A stretch of DNA of 64,000 nt from Nothopassalora personata (GCA_033816765.1 CM066292.1:4588001-4652000), one strand, 5' to 3'; shown: positions 10,557 to 22,228, counted from the stretch's first letter. A program made the numbers and translations. Notes: generated by a model not told the origin, from the letters alone.

Positions 10557-11546
10557 ATGTCTGGGAGAGACGCTACCCGGAGTCCGTCACGACAACAGCC
10601 ACAGTCAACTGGCATCACGGAACGAATGAGCGAAATGTCGATTACAGGAAGCAGCAAGAACAACAACACTCCTATGGGCATGCTGAACCCATTGGACCAC
10701 CACCGTGCACCTAAGGTGTCCACGCCGGAGACGTTCGACGGGACTAAGGACAAACTGGAGGCTTTTCAACTGCAGGTTCAGTTGTACCTTCACTTCAACG
10801 CACACCAGTTTCAAGGCGAGGCCAGCAAGGTCTTGTACGCCGCATCCTTCCTACGTGGAAAAGCAGCTAGAGGATTCCGACCATACCTCAAGGACTGGCT
10901 CCATAACCAGGGTGAGGGGGAAACACCGAAAACGGAGACTCGAAAAATTTTCCACGACTACGACGAGTTTGAGACGAAACTTGATGATCTATACGGGATA
11001 CCTAATGAGGAGGTATACGCCGACCGACATATCCGACAACTTCGACAGACCACTTCTGTAGCGCTATACGCCTCAGAGTTCCAAGGATATGCCGCCGACC
11101 TGGAATGGAACGACGCAGCACTGCGATCGCAATTCTACCTCGGACTAAAGGACAATGTCAAAGCTGAGCTATCCCGAAACGCCAGCGTCGTTACGCTAGG
11201 GGCGATGATTAAGGTAGCAAAGGAAATCGACGAAAGGCTCCAGGATTTGAGATACGACCGATTCGTACAGCCTGGATACCAGAGACCCGCCGCGGGCGGA
11301 AGAGGGGGCTTCAAGGCCAGAAGTCAGGACCCTAGTTACGGAGACCCAATGGAATTGGACGTAACGGAGCGTAGGACAGGAAGGGGGCTGAAGAGCAAAG
11401 GTTCCACCTGCTACGTATGTGGCGAGCAAGGCCACTTTGCAAAGAACTGCAAGAAAAAGAACATGGTTAGCCGCGAGTTCAACGCAATGATTCGCGAAGA
11501 GAATACATACCAGGAATGCGAGAACTTCTTCTCGAAATCTGCCTAG
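10557..11546 (+). CDS. Gag-like capsid/nucleocapsid protein of the nested element
   Basis: A 329-residue intact frame. The middle (about residues 50-230) resembles the Ty3/gypsy Retrotrans_gag capsid region: KLEAFQLQVQLYLHFN, VLYAASFLRGKAARGFRPYL, FETKLDDLYG, LRQTTSVALYASEFQGYAADL and QFYLGLKDNVKAEL. Near residue 285 is a CCHC zinc knuckle, CYVCGEQGHFAKNC, followed by KKK, for RNA packaging. The stop codon is not followed by a pol frame: the rest of the plus strand up to the LTR is the complement of another gene. The frame starts 40 bp after the LTR. It would supply virus-like particle protein, with enzymes borrowed from another element. Its intact state fits recent activity. Confidence 0.9.
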   Translation: MSGRDATRSPSRQQPQSTGITERMSEMSITGSSKNNNTPMGMLNPLDHHRAPKVSTPETFDGTKDKLEAFQLQVQLYLHFNAHQFQGEASKVLYAASFLRGKAARGFRPYLKDWLHNQGEGETPKTETRKIFHDYDEFETKLDDLYGIPNEEVYADRHIRQLRQTTSVALYASEFQGYAADLEWNDAALRSQFYLGLKDNVKAELSRNASVVTLGAMIKVAKEIDERLQDLRYDRFVQPGYQRPAAGGRGGFKARSQDPSYGDPMELDVTERRTGRGLKSKGSTCYVCGEQGHFAKNCKKKNMVSREFNAMIREENTYQECENFFSKSA

Positions 11547-11655
11547 CAGAAACAACCTGAGGACAGCAAGGCATCAAACAGCGGCTTCTTGATTTGATGG
11601 CCTAGGACACAGAAGTCAATACAGCGACACAAAAACACGACTACTGGATAAGAAC

Positions 11656-12264
11656 TTACGACAAGGAGGCCAGCGGAGGGACGGTCCAAGGAAAGGAAGG
11701 GTCACACAGCTGTTCCCAATCCTGAGGCGGCATCTGCCAAGGATCGAATTCCTTGCCAGAGGATGTCGTCTCAACGCCAGCAGCACCTTCCCCCTCCCGA
11801 TCCTCAGCCTCAAGCTCTTCAAGCTCCTTCGCCACGGCATCGTCGGCCTTGCCGGATGCGAGGCGAAGCTGCTTGCGAAGACAAATCTTCTTGGCCTTTT
11901 GGCGTATGATACGCTGGGCCAGCTCGGCTTGCTGATGGAGAAGCTCCACCTCCTTCTCCTCCGCACGCTCGAGCTCACGTTGGAGACCGTCACGGATATC
12001 GCGAAATTTCGTCCACTCGTGTGCCGAAAGTGTCACATCGCAATCGGAGTATCCTTTGCGTATACACTCTGAGCATTTTCCGGAACGGGGCGACACGATG
12101 CACTTCGGACGCTCGGCGAGGGCAGGGACCCTTGCGGCACGGCAATGATGACAAGGAGCCATTTCAACACCGGTTCTCTCAATATCGATGGCGAGCGCCT
12201 TTCTTCGAAGAGATGTTTTAGAAAACGATTTGGAGGAAGACATTGCGGGTGCAGCTCGAAACAT
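11656..12264 (-). CDS. Antisense zinc-cluster/coiled-coil protein inside the nested element
   Basis: A 202-residue intact frame on the strand opposite to gag. Residues about 38-77 carry six cysteines spaced C-x2-C-x13-C-x8-C-x2-C-x7-C (APCHHCRAARVP...PKCIVSPRSGKCSECIRKGYSDC), like a Zn2Cys6 cluster with a longer first loop. A coiled coil follows (about 85-135; LQRELERAEEKEVELLHQQAELAQRI), then an acidic segment (LEELEAEDREGEG) and a tryptophan-rich end. Cysteine cluster plus coiled coil is the layout of fungal DNA-binding dimers, but the fold is not proven. The start at 12264 is about 60 bp from the right LTR, so transcription may begin in or near that LTR on the minus strand. The function in the element is unknown. 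Confidence 0.75.
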   Translation of the reverse strand: MFRAAPAMSSSKSFSKTSLRRKALAIDIERTGVEMAPCHHCRAARVPALAERPKCIVSPRSGKCSECIRKGYSDCDVTLSAHEWTKFRDIRDGLQRELERAEEKEVELLHQQAELAQRIIRQKAKKICLRKQLRLASGKADDAVAKELEELEAEDREGEGAAGVETTSSGKEFDPWQMPPQDWEQLCDPSFPWTVPPLASLS

Positions 12265-12310
12265 ACGGTGACAAGCGGGTTATGTAAGAAGTTCCGGGAC
12301 GGAACTAGAC

Positions 12311-12324
12311 TAAGAGGGGGATGG
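12311..12324 (+). other. Polypurine tract of the nested element
   Basis: TAAGAGGGGGATGG lies directly against the right LTR (12325). It fixes the element as plus-strand oriented, in agreement with gag. Confidence 0.75.
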
Positions 12325-12665
12325 TGTTACGGTTCGGTTCAGGAAGAACCCACAGCCACTCATTCTTCGGGAAGGACCGAAACTGAGCAGGTCGACTTCG
12401 CTCAGACTGATCAGCTCAGTGATCAGTTCGCTCAGTCTGCTCAGTGATCAGTCTGCTCAGTCTGATCAGTTACGCCAAGACATGGCACTATATAGACGAC
12501 GCTTCTTTACGAGTAGATAGGAGCCTCGTGCTCAACTCAAATCAACACTCTTGTGTTAAGTTGCAACCTTGTAGTGAACTCTCGTTCACACTACTTTAGA
12601 GACATATCGAGGATCGACACTTCCTAGGCCACCCACGTGACGAGGGACAAGGCCCAACCGCAACA
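12325..12665 (+). repeat. 3' LTR of the nested element
   Basis: 341 bp, identical to the left LTR except at 12502. It ends CGCAACA at 12665 and is followed by the CTAAG duplication. Confidence 0.93.
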
Positions 12666-12670
12666 CTAAG

Positions 12671-15600
12671 AGCCTCCTTTATAGGGTTAGTTAGGTGCTA
12701 AGAAAGAAGAGAGACTAAAAAGGATATATTAGGGCGCGTTTCTACTGCTACGAAGTTCACCGATCCTACTTAGGACCTGTAAACGTTGATCTCTTCCGTA
12801 GTAGCCTAAAGTTCATTTCTAAGGCCGACATATCCCCCTAGTAGGGGAGTTTTAATCCTCTTCTCCGGTCTTAAGATACCGTAGCGATAACTAATCTTCT
12901 CGATATAGGCCTTCTAGTTAAGTTTAAGGATCCGCTGTTAACGATTACGAGTAATGTGAATCCCGTAGAACTATTTAATAGGTCCTATTACCTTTATCTC
13001 GTATTTATTAGTTAGTCCTTAAACAAGCTCCTAAGCTCTTAATTCGGATTTTAAGGGCTAAGTAAAGCAAATATTATCTACATAGAAGAAAACTAGGACT
13101 AAAAATTCCCTATTAATAAAGAGACAGTCCGTAACTTTAGATAGGCCGAGGTCGTTAAGGGTGTTTTTAAGCTCTAAATACTATAGCAGAGGGGACTCCT
13201 TAAATCCGTAAAGGGCTTTGTAGCACCTTAGAAGTTTTCCTTCCTTCTTAAATCCTTTAGGGGTATACATATATACTAGCGATAGCATAGAGGCATTGAG
13301 AAACGCGTTTACGGCGTCTATCTATAGTGTCTCAAGGTTAAAATAGGCCACTAGAGCTATTATATACCTAAAGAGTCTTATATAAAGGGTTGCTGCGTAG
13401 GTTTCCCCTATAGCGTCCTTTTAATCGCCTCGAGCGCACACTCGAGCCTTGCATTTTAGGAGTTCTACGTTTTAGTTAAGCTTATATTTCTATACCTAAG
13501 TTATTAACGTTATCGGGTGTCCTACTACTTCGACCTTATTACACTAAGACAGGGTGTTTATCGTGAATTGCTTCTTAAATTCTTTAACACTTGCTGCCCT
13601 AAATGCTTCCCTATAAGGGTGTGTGTTAAGGTCCTTCTATCGCTTTAGTTTAGGGGGTAGTGTGTTCCCTATTCCGGTTATTTTAGACGATGTAGTTAAG
13701 GTATTACTCTCTTAAGGTCCCTTCGAGAGAGTAGCTAAGACTTTAATCCTCTTAATAGTAAGAATCGAGTGTACTCGTTCTTCGTCGTACCTCGGTTTCT
13801 TATTCTAATGGATTGTGTCGTAGGTATCCTTAGAGTCTAGAGTTTTAGGTCTAGGTCTAATTAATCCTCTTAACTCGTATATATCCCCTAGAGGAACGAA
13901 TAGTCTAAACAGCTAGAGTTGGGTTTCTAGACCTATTTGCGGATCTAGTTGCAAAGTTTAGGGGTGTATCTATTAATAATTAAATTCCGATTCCCTTATT
14001 TCAATCGGATTATTATATGGGATTTCCTTATCTATCTCTTCTTAAGGTATACTGTCCCCTACCCCCTAAGCTTAAGGGTTAGTCGAAAGGTCAATTGTTG
14101 ATAGCAATTCCTTAAATTGTCTCTTATAGGCTAGCCTTAGAGGTTCTACGACACATAGAAGTCTCTCGTTGTCTTAAATAGCTAGTCCGAGGTCAACGTC
14201 GTACAGGCCCTCGTACCTTAACTTCTTATTAAAGGTGATATCCCTAGATCTTATAACTTGTCTATAGGATAGTATCTAGATTCGGTAGATGTTATAACCT
14301 TCAAATCTAACTAAGTAACCGATGTGGCATCGAGAATCCATTTTATAGGCGCGTAGGCGTTCTTTCTTATTCGTCTTATAAGCGTATACCCTAGAACCTA
14401 TTTTGTAGATATAAGTAAGGCTTGGCTTAATGCCCGTAGCTACGTTAAATGAGGTCCTCTAGCCTAACTTCTTGGATAGTGTTCTGTTTATAAGGTAAGT
14501 AGCTGTTAAGACAATCTTAGGCTATAGGTTTAAAGGTAGGCCTACTAACAATGTTAATGCCCTAGCAGTAATAATTAAGTGCTTTCCGGATATTTCTGCT
14601 AGGTCCTAAGCGGGTATATAGGGGGCAGTTAGTTTCTAAGTAACCCCGTCTCTTAGTAGCTAAGACTTAAATACTACCCCGTAGGCCTTGTCTTTATCTA
14701 AATACAGTACGGTAAGTAACCTTCTAAAGGATCGAATAAACCTTATAAGTTCTAGGTATGCCTCTATTACGTTCTCCTAGGTTCTTCGAGGAAAATTCTA
14801 GTTAAATTAAAGTCCTGTATCCTTATCGCTAGCATAGAAGGTATATCGATCCCTATTGTACCCTACATCGAATTCTATAAGGTTAATTAAGATGTCCTTA
14901 AGTATCGACGGAGGTCGTATCTTAATCCTAGACCTTCGAGATATCCTCTTATGTCCTTTTAAGAGGGCACAAGATTCGTACTCGTTAGTTTTAGGTAGTT
15001 CCTCTAATCCTACAATCTTAATGCCCTTTACTACGTCTTATAGGTGCATTATACGCTCTAGCCTAGGGTGTCTAAGGACCTTATAGTAGTCCTTTATTGT
15101 CCTCGGTACTATAGGTAGGGGTATACGGCTCCTAGCTATTACTACGCTCCTTAATTGTTATTTTAGAGCCTCTATAACTGAAAGTAGGGTACTATCTTCG
15201 GATACAGACTACTTAGTAATCGTTACAGGGTCTCCTTTTGCTAGAGTATCTACATTTAGGTATAGTAGATCCCCTAATCTATAGACCTTTACTATCCTAG
15301 CATTGTTTCTATTATACTAAATATCTATACGCTCGTCTAAGAATAGACCTTTCTTTCGCATTTAAGGGAGTAAGATAATATTGCAGTGAAATCCTAGAAT
15401 GTAGAGGGTATTCTTAAGGTTTAAGGTAACTAGGTGTCTATCTAGTAACTTAATACGGACCTTTACGGTACCCTTAACCACTCCTTAAAGGGTAGTAGCC
15501 GCTACGTAGACTAGTGTATCCTTAGGGATTGATTCTAGGGTGAATTCGGCCTTCGTAGGTTTATTAATTATATGTACGTTAGACCCCCTATCTAGCAGCT

Positions 15601-16880
15601 AGGAGTCCTCCTCCGACAAGTTGTTAGAGGAGTATACTCCCTAGGTCTTAATTGCGCGTAGTCCGTATAACCCTCTAGGTCTCAAATCCGTTCCCTCTAT
15701 TCTTTAGTCTTTGTTAGAGTTAGACTAAAGATCCTTTATAAGTTTAAGGGCCTTAGGATCCTTGTATCTACTTGCCTAGCGCTTATAGAATTAAGGATTG
15801 TCCCTTAGATACTTACGGTAGGTCTTTAGCTAACCTTTCTAGGTATTGTCTATGCTTTCCTAGGGTGGTTGTAAGTTATAATTAACGATATTGCATTTTC
15901 TAAGGAATAGGTATGCTTTATTAGGAGGGTTTCTAGTTATTTTAGTATATGTTCGCCTTAGGCGATCCCTCGTTATCTTTTCTAGGGGATAACTAGTAGT
16001 CTATTAATCCCCTAATGTAGTAAATGAGATGCTCTTCTTAGTGTTGCTATTTGCCTTATACTTGCTAGGGTTCCTTCTAGCAAACTTAAGATACCTCTAA
16101 ACAGCGTCTTTAAGGTTATTGCTCAATTCCGCAATAATTCTACCTTTAGCTATATCGATAGTGTCCTCAATTATACGGCATAGGTTATCTTTTATATATA
16201 GGGTAAGTAGATAGCCCCTCTGTCTAAGCTTTCGGTTAAGCTCGAGCTACTTTATAAGAAATTAGTCGATATTCTTACTCTTAGGTCCCTTTATAAGCTT
16301 ATTGTGTTAGCTCTAAAGAATCACCCTTCTACTCTTAGTCTTAGGCTCTATTTTGGCTTTAATGTATGTCTACTAAGTAGAGAGGGTATCTAGTCGGCTA
16401 AGAAGGTCGTTAAGGTATATTTATAGAATAGTCCTCTCGAAGTAGGATTTTAGGGAGCGTTTACGAGTTATAAAGTCCTCGTATTCTTTCTTCTAATCCC
16501 TATACATCGCATACCGGAGGTTGTACGATGTGCTAATTCTGCTAAACAGGGTCTATACAGCTGCATTATCGTCTTTAGCAGGAGGGTTTAGTAGAGGGCC
16601 TATAACTAGTTCCTAAGGTTTAGGTAATAGATCGAGATCTATTTCCTAGGTTATCGTACCGTCCTATAACTTCCCTTCTATATACTTCTACAAGTCTATT
16701 CTAACTGCTTTAGCCTAAGTCTAAAGGTAGAAGTCATTAAACATAGAGGGATTATAGTAGTTTAGTTCCTTTGTTATCGCAGCGGACGGGTAGTCCTAAA
16801 GGTATTGCCTAAGGTCTATTATATACCTCGATTAGGTCTAATAGATATGTGCAATTCCGAATAGAGACCCTAAGTTGCTT
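12671..16880 (-). pseudogene. Copia gag-protease-integrase-reverse transcriptase, RIP-decayed
   Basis: Read on the minus strand from right to left. The first 1.2 kb should be gag. A retroviral-type protease site reads LLDRGSNVHI near 15560-15605. The pre-integrase region follows (LYIPGFHCNI and KMRKKGLFLDERIDIYYN near 15340-15430; YESCALLKGHKRIS near 14980). The integrase core and C-part come next (VGYNRDRYTFYASDKDTG, LAEISGKHLIITARAL, TATYLINRTLSKKLG, IYKIGSRVYAYKTNKK; about 14370-14870). The reverse transcriptase starts near 13650 and has CYKALYGFKESPLL and FFYVDNICF near 13060-13215, where the catalytic YVDD has become YVDN. Dozens of TAG stops replace TGG or CAG codons, the expected outcome of RIP. 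The frame is broken at 12671 by the nested element. Confidence 0.9.
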
Positions 16881-16896
16881 AACTCGGGCTTATAAC
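16881..16896 (-). other. Primer-binding site of the Copia element (half-tRNA iMet type)
   Basis: Directly inside the 5' LTR. The plus strand reads AACTCGGGCTTATAAC, which resembles the anticodon arm of initiator methionine tRNA (GGGCTCATAAC) with one RIP-type C-to-T change. Drosophila copia primes on the same internal tRNA-iMet half. Match judged by eye. Confidence 0.65.
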
Positions 16897-17145
16897 TATA
16901 AAACTAGTAGAGATAGAAGTTTGGAACTAGGGTATTAAGTCTAGAAATTAGGGTATGAAAAACCATGTTTATTACTAGTAGTAGCACCCTTAAGGTGCTT
17001 ATATAAGTCTTCTTTTAATAAGAGGCCCTTAATCTCTGTAATTCAGGTGCCTAATCTCATTTCCTAAGGACAAGTAATTACCACACTCAATCAGGTTATG
17101 TCACCCTCAAAACCTGCTATCCATGCATCATCCTGGCGCTTTACA
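16897..17145 (-). repeat. Copia 5' LTR (right copy)
   Basis: 249 bp. Its inner (left) part carries G-to-A changes on the plus strand; its outer part, from about 17044, keeps the ancestral bases and ends TTTACA before the TTGTG duplication. Confidence 0.95.
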
Positions 17146-17150
17146 TTGTG

Positions 17151-20100
17151 TCAGAACGATACCAACGGACATGTTGGGAAGACTTGAAACGAATGGTTGG
17201 GACAATCGGTCACCATATCATTCCGGACACTGTTGCATCTCCAGCGCTGCATGTCGGATCAAGAGCGTGGCTTTCGATGCACATACCAGTCTTTCGTATT
17301 GCATGCGCTCGCAATGTGCTCACTGTCCATTGGACGTTCAAGGTAGTCCGACTGAGCTTCCAGGACCAATCCTCGGCGTCTACAACTTTCATCGTTGCAG
17401 CTTCGAGCACACTCCGTGGCATCCATCAGTCCGAACACTGTCGATGCCTTGTGGCGTATTGGAACCGAGATTTGCCTGGTCATGCAAATATGGCCATCTG
17501 CATCCCTGTATGTCTGATCTCGTTCACCTCACCATCACGAGGCAATGCAATCAGCCGCCGACCTTTGCCGACGGACGGCGATAAACAGCGCACAGTCAGT
17601 GTGAGTCAGCTGTCATATAATCCTAAGATCCAGAGACCGATGGCCTGGAGCGCGAAGTAAGGACCTCTTGGTCACCGATCTGGGCATATCCAGGCTCGGT
17701 AGAAACCCGTTCGACCTGCCTGTTGGCCCGCGGAGAGGAGCCAGCACTCGCGTGGGGTGCGTCTAGCTCAGTCCCTCGCGGGTGGCCTCGACAGCTACGG
17801 CTACCACCGTCGTCCTCGTTGGATCAACTGCAGTCACGAAAATTGCCGAAGCGCACGTACGACCTCCGTTGTCATGCCTTGAACGGCATATGTCCTGAAC
17901 GGCATGTAAGCCGAGCCTGCGTTAAAGAACCCTAGAAGGTGATGTAACCTTCGCCGTGTATGGCGCACATGGCAAATATCACACTACAACTCTAACACCC
18001 GACTGGACCGACTGACCGACAGCGTATTTCTGGTGCTTTGAGGCTTTCTAGCACCCACGGGCAAGCAGACTCACAGTTCATAACAGAGTGGTTGAGCACA
18101 TGGAATTAGGCTCCATTACCGAACCTGCCAGCCGCTCTAATGCAAACTCTATATATTACAAGTATTAACCGTTTTTGTCGCAGAGCTTCGTGAAATGTAC
18201 ACGAACCCATAGTGATTTACATGTTCTGTACTCTATCCTATAGTTCTGGACTACTGAGCATTCTGCACTGCCGACGCGAAGCACCGATCTGGACTCGTGT
18301 GCTGGAAGCGAGGTTGCGATCCACTTGCGACCCGATGCCCACGCGCAAATTTCAGCACCACACTCACGTCAGCCTTGGTCGTGGTGACCTTGCCCGCTAG
18401 GGAGGAGTTTCCTCACTCAAAGATTTCCACTCAGTCAACAACGCTGGAACAAGTGGCCTACCGGAAGAGCCGGGCTTTCGATTGTATATCTGCGTGTCAA
18501 TGGCTCCCCTCACCTTGTTGGAATCACCAGATTTCTCGGGCTCCGTGAAACCTTTCACCTTGCCGCCTTCCAACAGGATGCCCTCGGCAGTTCATGCAGC
18601 GAGGAACGAGGAGAAAGTTCCCAGCTTCAACGTAGTGACCCTTGCATTCTCGACATCCACTTCGGGGAAGTGAGCACAGGGTCACTGCCAACAAGGGGCT
18701 GCGCCTCCTAACCATGTTCAATCACTCTGACCAGCATCCTTGACAGGCCTGCATCTCCGTTGAGCATGTGCGAGTGTGTGGGTGGTGCCCTAGTTCGGCT
18801 CCTACATGATTGCGCTCCTCGAAATAGGCGCTGCTAAACAACATCCTGTGGTCTGCACCAAGCGAGAAATGCCTGCTTGCACTTCTACACGGAGGTAGCG
18901 CCTTCACGCCCCCGGAACCTCTGGCTTGCAAGTTGGAAATGGCGAGTCCTCCTCTAGGCTTCGTTGTAAGTGGACCCGACTTTTCAATAGAACTATGGTG
19001 CTGTTCGACTGTCGCAGGCGCCTGCCAGAAATGAGCAATCACTTATTGTAAGGACGCCAGAACACATCAGCTTGGCAACAACACTATTCTGGTACACAAG
19101 GGAGCATTAGATCGAAATGAAGGCAATACGCAACCTGATCCAACACTGCCACGTGCTCTTAGGTACCTTATCCACCGGTCAACCCCGCCAAGTCGCAAGT
19201 ACCTTCATCATATCGCAGCTAGGGGCCTTGTCGCCGACATGGCTCCGATATCTGGAGTCTGGCTCTTTCCGGCAATGTGTTAATTGCGATTCCGACGGAC
19301 TGCGCGACAGCGCGCTCAATTTGTCCGATCTGACGTCGCACGGCTACATGTAGTAGCGCTGCTTGCCATGCGGAGTTGTCCACGTAGCGTCAAGGCGATG
19401 ACCCAGCAGGCCAATTTCGCCCCGGTGCAACCATGCACCATGATCGCAGTACGAGGAGCAGCCTGGAACAACGCAAGGCCAGGTTTCGTCCGCGAATCGC
19501 CTGTTCTCTCGGGCGTAAGCGTGCTGAATAACATGCGTGGCTACAGCCTACAGGGACTGCATGCCTGCCCAGGTACATGGATGACAGTCACTAGTACGGA
19601 GGAGCAGTTGCGGTAAGCAATAGCCAAGACTTTTAGCTGTTCGATCTGCGACCAGTATTCACTATTCGTCGAAACCGCATCCCGCGTCCGGATTGAGCAG
19701 GCTGGTGGCTTCACCACGAGGTGTTCGGCATCCGTCTTACTGAAAGAATATCTAATAATGCACGCAGAGGACAGCGACCTCTGCCATACCCTGCCGCCCA
19801 GCCCAGCGGCCCTCACTCGGTCAAAGCTTTCAATGTTGCATGATCATTAATCCCAAGCTCAAGCTGGGAGCCATGCGTCCTCCATCTGCTTGTGGACTCA
19901 ATGTACGAGCTCAAGAAGGCTTTACTGAGTGCATATCGCAGACCATGGCACTCGTCGTCTCGTTATGGAAACACTGCGAAAGCCTGCAACAAGTCATTCG
20001 AGACTTATTATCAAGAGCAAAAGATTAGACAAATGGACTATACAGACCACCTTGGCCTCACGGAGCTTATGATGACACACATCGTCGTAAGTACAGACCA

Positions 20101-22228
20101 AGGAAACAACTTTTGATCGACGAATCGTCGTATCAGATGAGTGAATGCTGGTATTACATCTGGACAAGATTGCTACAGCCGGCCTGTTTATGATGGCTAT
20201 CATGCCTTGGAACCTCTGTACAGTTCCTACAGAGTTCAGCACATGGGTTAATAGACATCACATATGCAACGTACCGCGGGACTAAGAGCACCCGCGAGCG
20301 TCCATCATTAATCATCATCGCAGAGCTTCATAGCGTTTCAGGTTCGTTCCAAGAAACCTCTACTCAGCAGCTAAGAGATATACCCAATGTACCGCAACGA
20401 AGCTAGAATGGCTCAAAGAAAGCATGTCGCTGAGCCATGCCTAAACATCTCGGAAGTGCGTGCAGATGTCTTCGCGACTCCTGCGCTATTGTCGGACGAA
20501 TCATGACAATTCTGCGGTATCGATATCACTCGATAACCATGCGTGTCATCTCGCTCTGCCCTCTAGATGATATCTCTATCGTGCGGCAGGGAGTCCGCTT
20601 GTGGTTCAAGATGCAGAGTACCTAATCGCTTCTTCGAGGCAATGCCAGACGGAATGGACTCCATCTACGACGAGTAATGTGACGCAACGCGGCCGGGGAG
20701 TGCCCTCGCTATAGTACCAGACCTTCGGGGCGAACCATAAACCATCTCGATGCTGCATCGTCATCGTCCCACGGCCTGTAGTACCGCCAAGCTGAAGAAT
20801 CAAAACGTTGTGCAAAGCAGGAAAACCCAAGTGCTGGCTCGGACGTTGCCATGTACTACGACTCGTGCGCATGCTCTCGCTTGATTGCAGTACCGGTTGT
20901 CTCGACATTTGGCTATCCCTTTGTGGCTTGAGCCTCGCGTCGTGCAGCTTTACGGGATGGCATTGCTCACGGCGTTTCAGAACTTTCCCAGCACGTCGAG
21001 AATATACTCTCCACCTGAGGAGTACAGGCTCGAAGATTCGAAACCACTCTTGCGATGATGTAGACGTCATGGGTGTTACATAGTAAAACTGACGGTATGT
21101 CCATGGAAGACGATAAGGATGTGGAAATCTTGTGAATCAGTACCATGATCTCGCCGGGGAGATGAAATCAGGTAAATTGGAGGACAGGAAGCAGATGTCT
21201 GTTTCCAAGTCCGAGTGCCCTGTCAACAATGTGCGGAGAGCATTGAGAGCTCGTCATGATGCTGCCAAGGGCAAACTGTGAGGTGGCGCATGGACATAGC
21301 CGAACGGTGGGAATTAGTAGGCTAGACGTGCATGCGCCAGGTAGTATTGAATGGGCCTGGTCTATGTGATATGGCGATTGTACTCCTACAGACGAGCAGC
21401 AATTTTCCGTCGATAGCCGCGAGTCGACATGAATGCAGGATCATCATGTGCCTCAAGCATTCTTTGGTACTGTCATTCTCATCGCTTTGAACAAGCCAAG
21501 GAAGAAGATAGGCTAGCATTTTGGCAGGGAGATGAGCACGCAGTGCTGCAGCACAACACAGGCCGGAGTCACGGTCACACGCTCTCACTCTCCGATCTCA
21601 TTCCTGCCGTAAATGCCATTGCGAAGATCTCGACCAGCTTCCCACCGTCGGCCTCCATCGCCGACCCTTGAGGCCTCGCCATTCATTCGAGTTGTAGCAG
21701 TGGCCAGGAATGTTAGCTTCGCCGTCACATGATGATAATACTCCGCGAGACCATCTATGAAGTCCTTGTTTGCGTCACTCAAAACGACGAGCCTTGACAA
21801 GCTTTGATCGCTCATAGCTTCACCAACCTTACTTGCCCGTCAGTCTCAAGACGTCAAGCAACATTGAATGGCGGTGTGTTTGGAGGATGTGATTGGGAAG
21901 TTACTGCTGGCATGCACTGCCTGCAATAACGTTAGACCTGGCCAGAAAATGCCGCCTTGGTGGAAGAAAGTCTTGTCGCATCCATCCCGAGGTCCAGCTT
22001 GGTAAAGTGTAGTAGACTATCATCAGAAAGATCGACGAGCCACTCAGCTTGCCTTGGTTCTTACTTCGGCCCTCGCCAGAAGGATGGTGCGCCTTAGCAC
22101 CCCTGTGTTCTTGAGCATGAAGAACCTCCACTGCCTCCTGCATCGCCCTGATCTCGATCCGCTTTGGAAGGAGGATGGATGATAGTAACGTCCTGCCAAG
22201 GGCGCTCTACCTGATACATTCAGCCCAT
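17151..22228. other. Gene-poor region, no gene recognised
   Basis: About 5 kb of moderate-GC sequence with only short, overlapping frames and no recognisable family motifs, RNA genes or terminal repeats. The frame ending at 17584 joins in phase with the one that reaches 8117 across the Copia insertion (see findings). Base composition is unlike the RIP-decayed Copia DNA next door. Confidence 0.45.

Larger units (their letters stand above)
10177..12665 (+). mobile_element. Young non-autonomous gag-only LTR retrotransposon with antisense gene
   Basis: Bounded by 341-bp LTRs (10177-10517 and 12325-12665) that differ at one base (T at 10354, C at 12502). It is flanked by a perfect 5-bp duplication CTAAG (10172-10176 and 12666-12670). 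LTRs start TGTTACGG and end CGCAACA. The 1.8-kb interior holds a gag-like gene on the plus strand, a separate gene on the minus strand, and a polypurine tract before the right LTR. There is no protease, reverse transcriptase, RNase H or integrase, so it must be moved in trans, presumably by a Ty3/gypsy-type partner. Unlike the surrounding Copia DNA it shows no RIP, so it arrived later. Confidence 0.93.
8118..17145 (-). mobile_element. RIP-decayed Ty1/copia LTR retrotransposon, split by a nested element
   Basis: Two 249-bp LTRs (8118-8366 and 16897-17145) begin TG and end CA, allowing for RIP changes. They are flanked by a perfect 5-bp duplication TTGTG (8113-8117 and 17146-17150). Coding order on the minus strand is gag, protease, integrase, reverse transcriptase, RNase H, which is Copia order. 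Nearly all tryptophan codons and many others have become stops (TGG to TAG), and the DNA is AT-rich, so no frame is functional. Removing the nested insertion and its 5-bp duplication leaves about 6.5 kb. The left edge carries the polypurine tract and the right edge the primer-binding site, which confirms the orientation. Confidence 0.95.
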
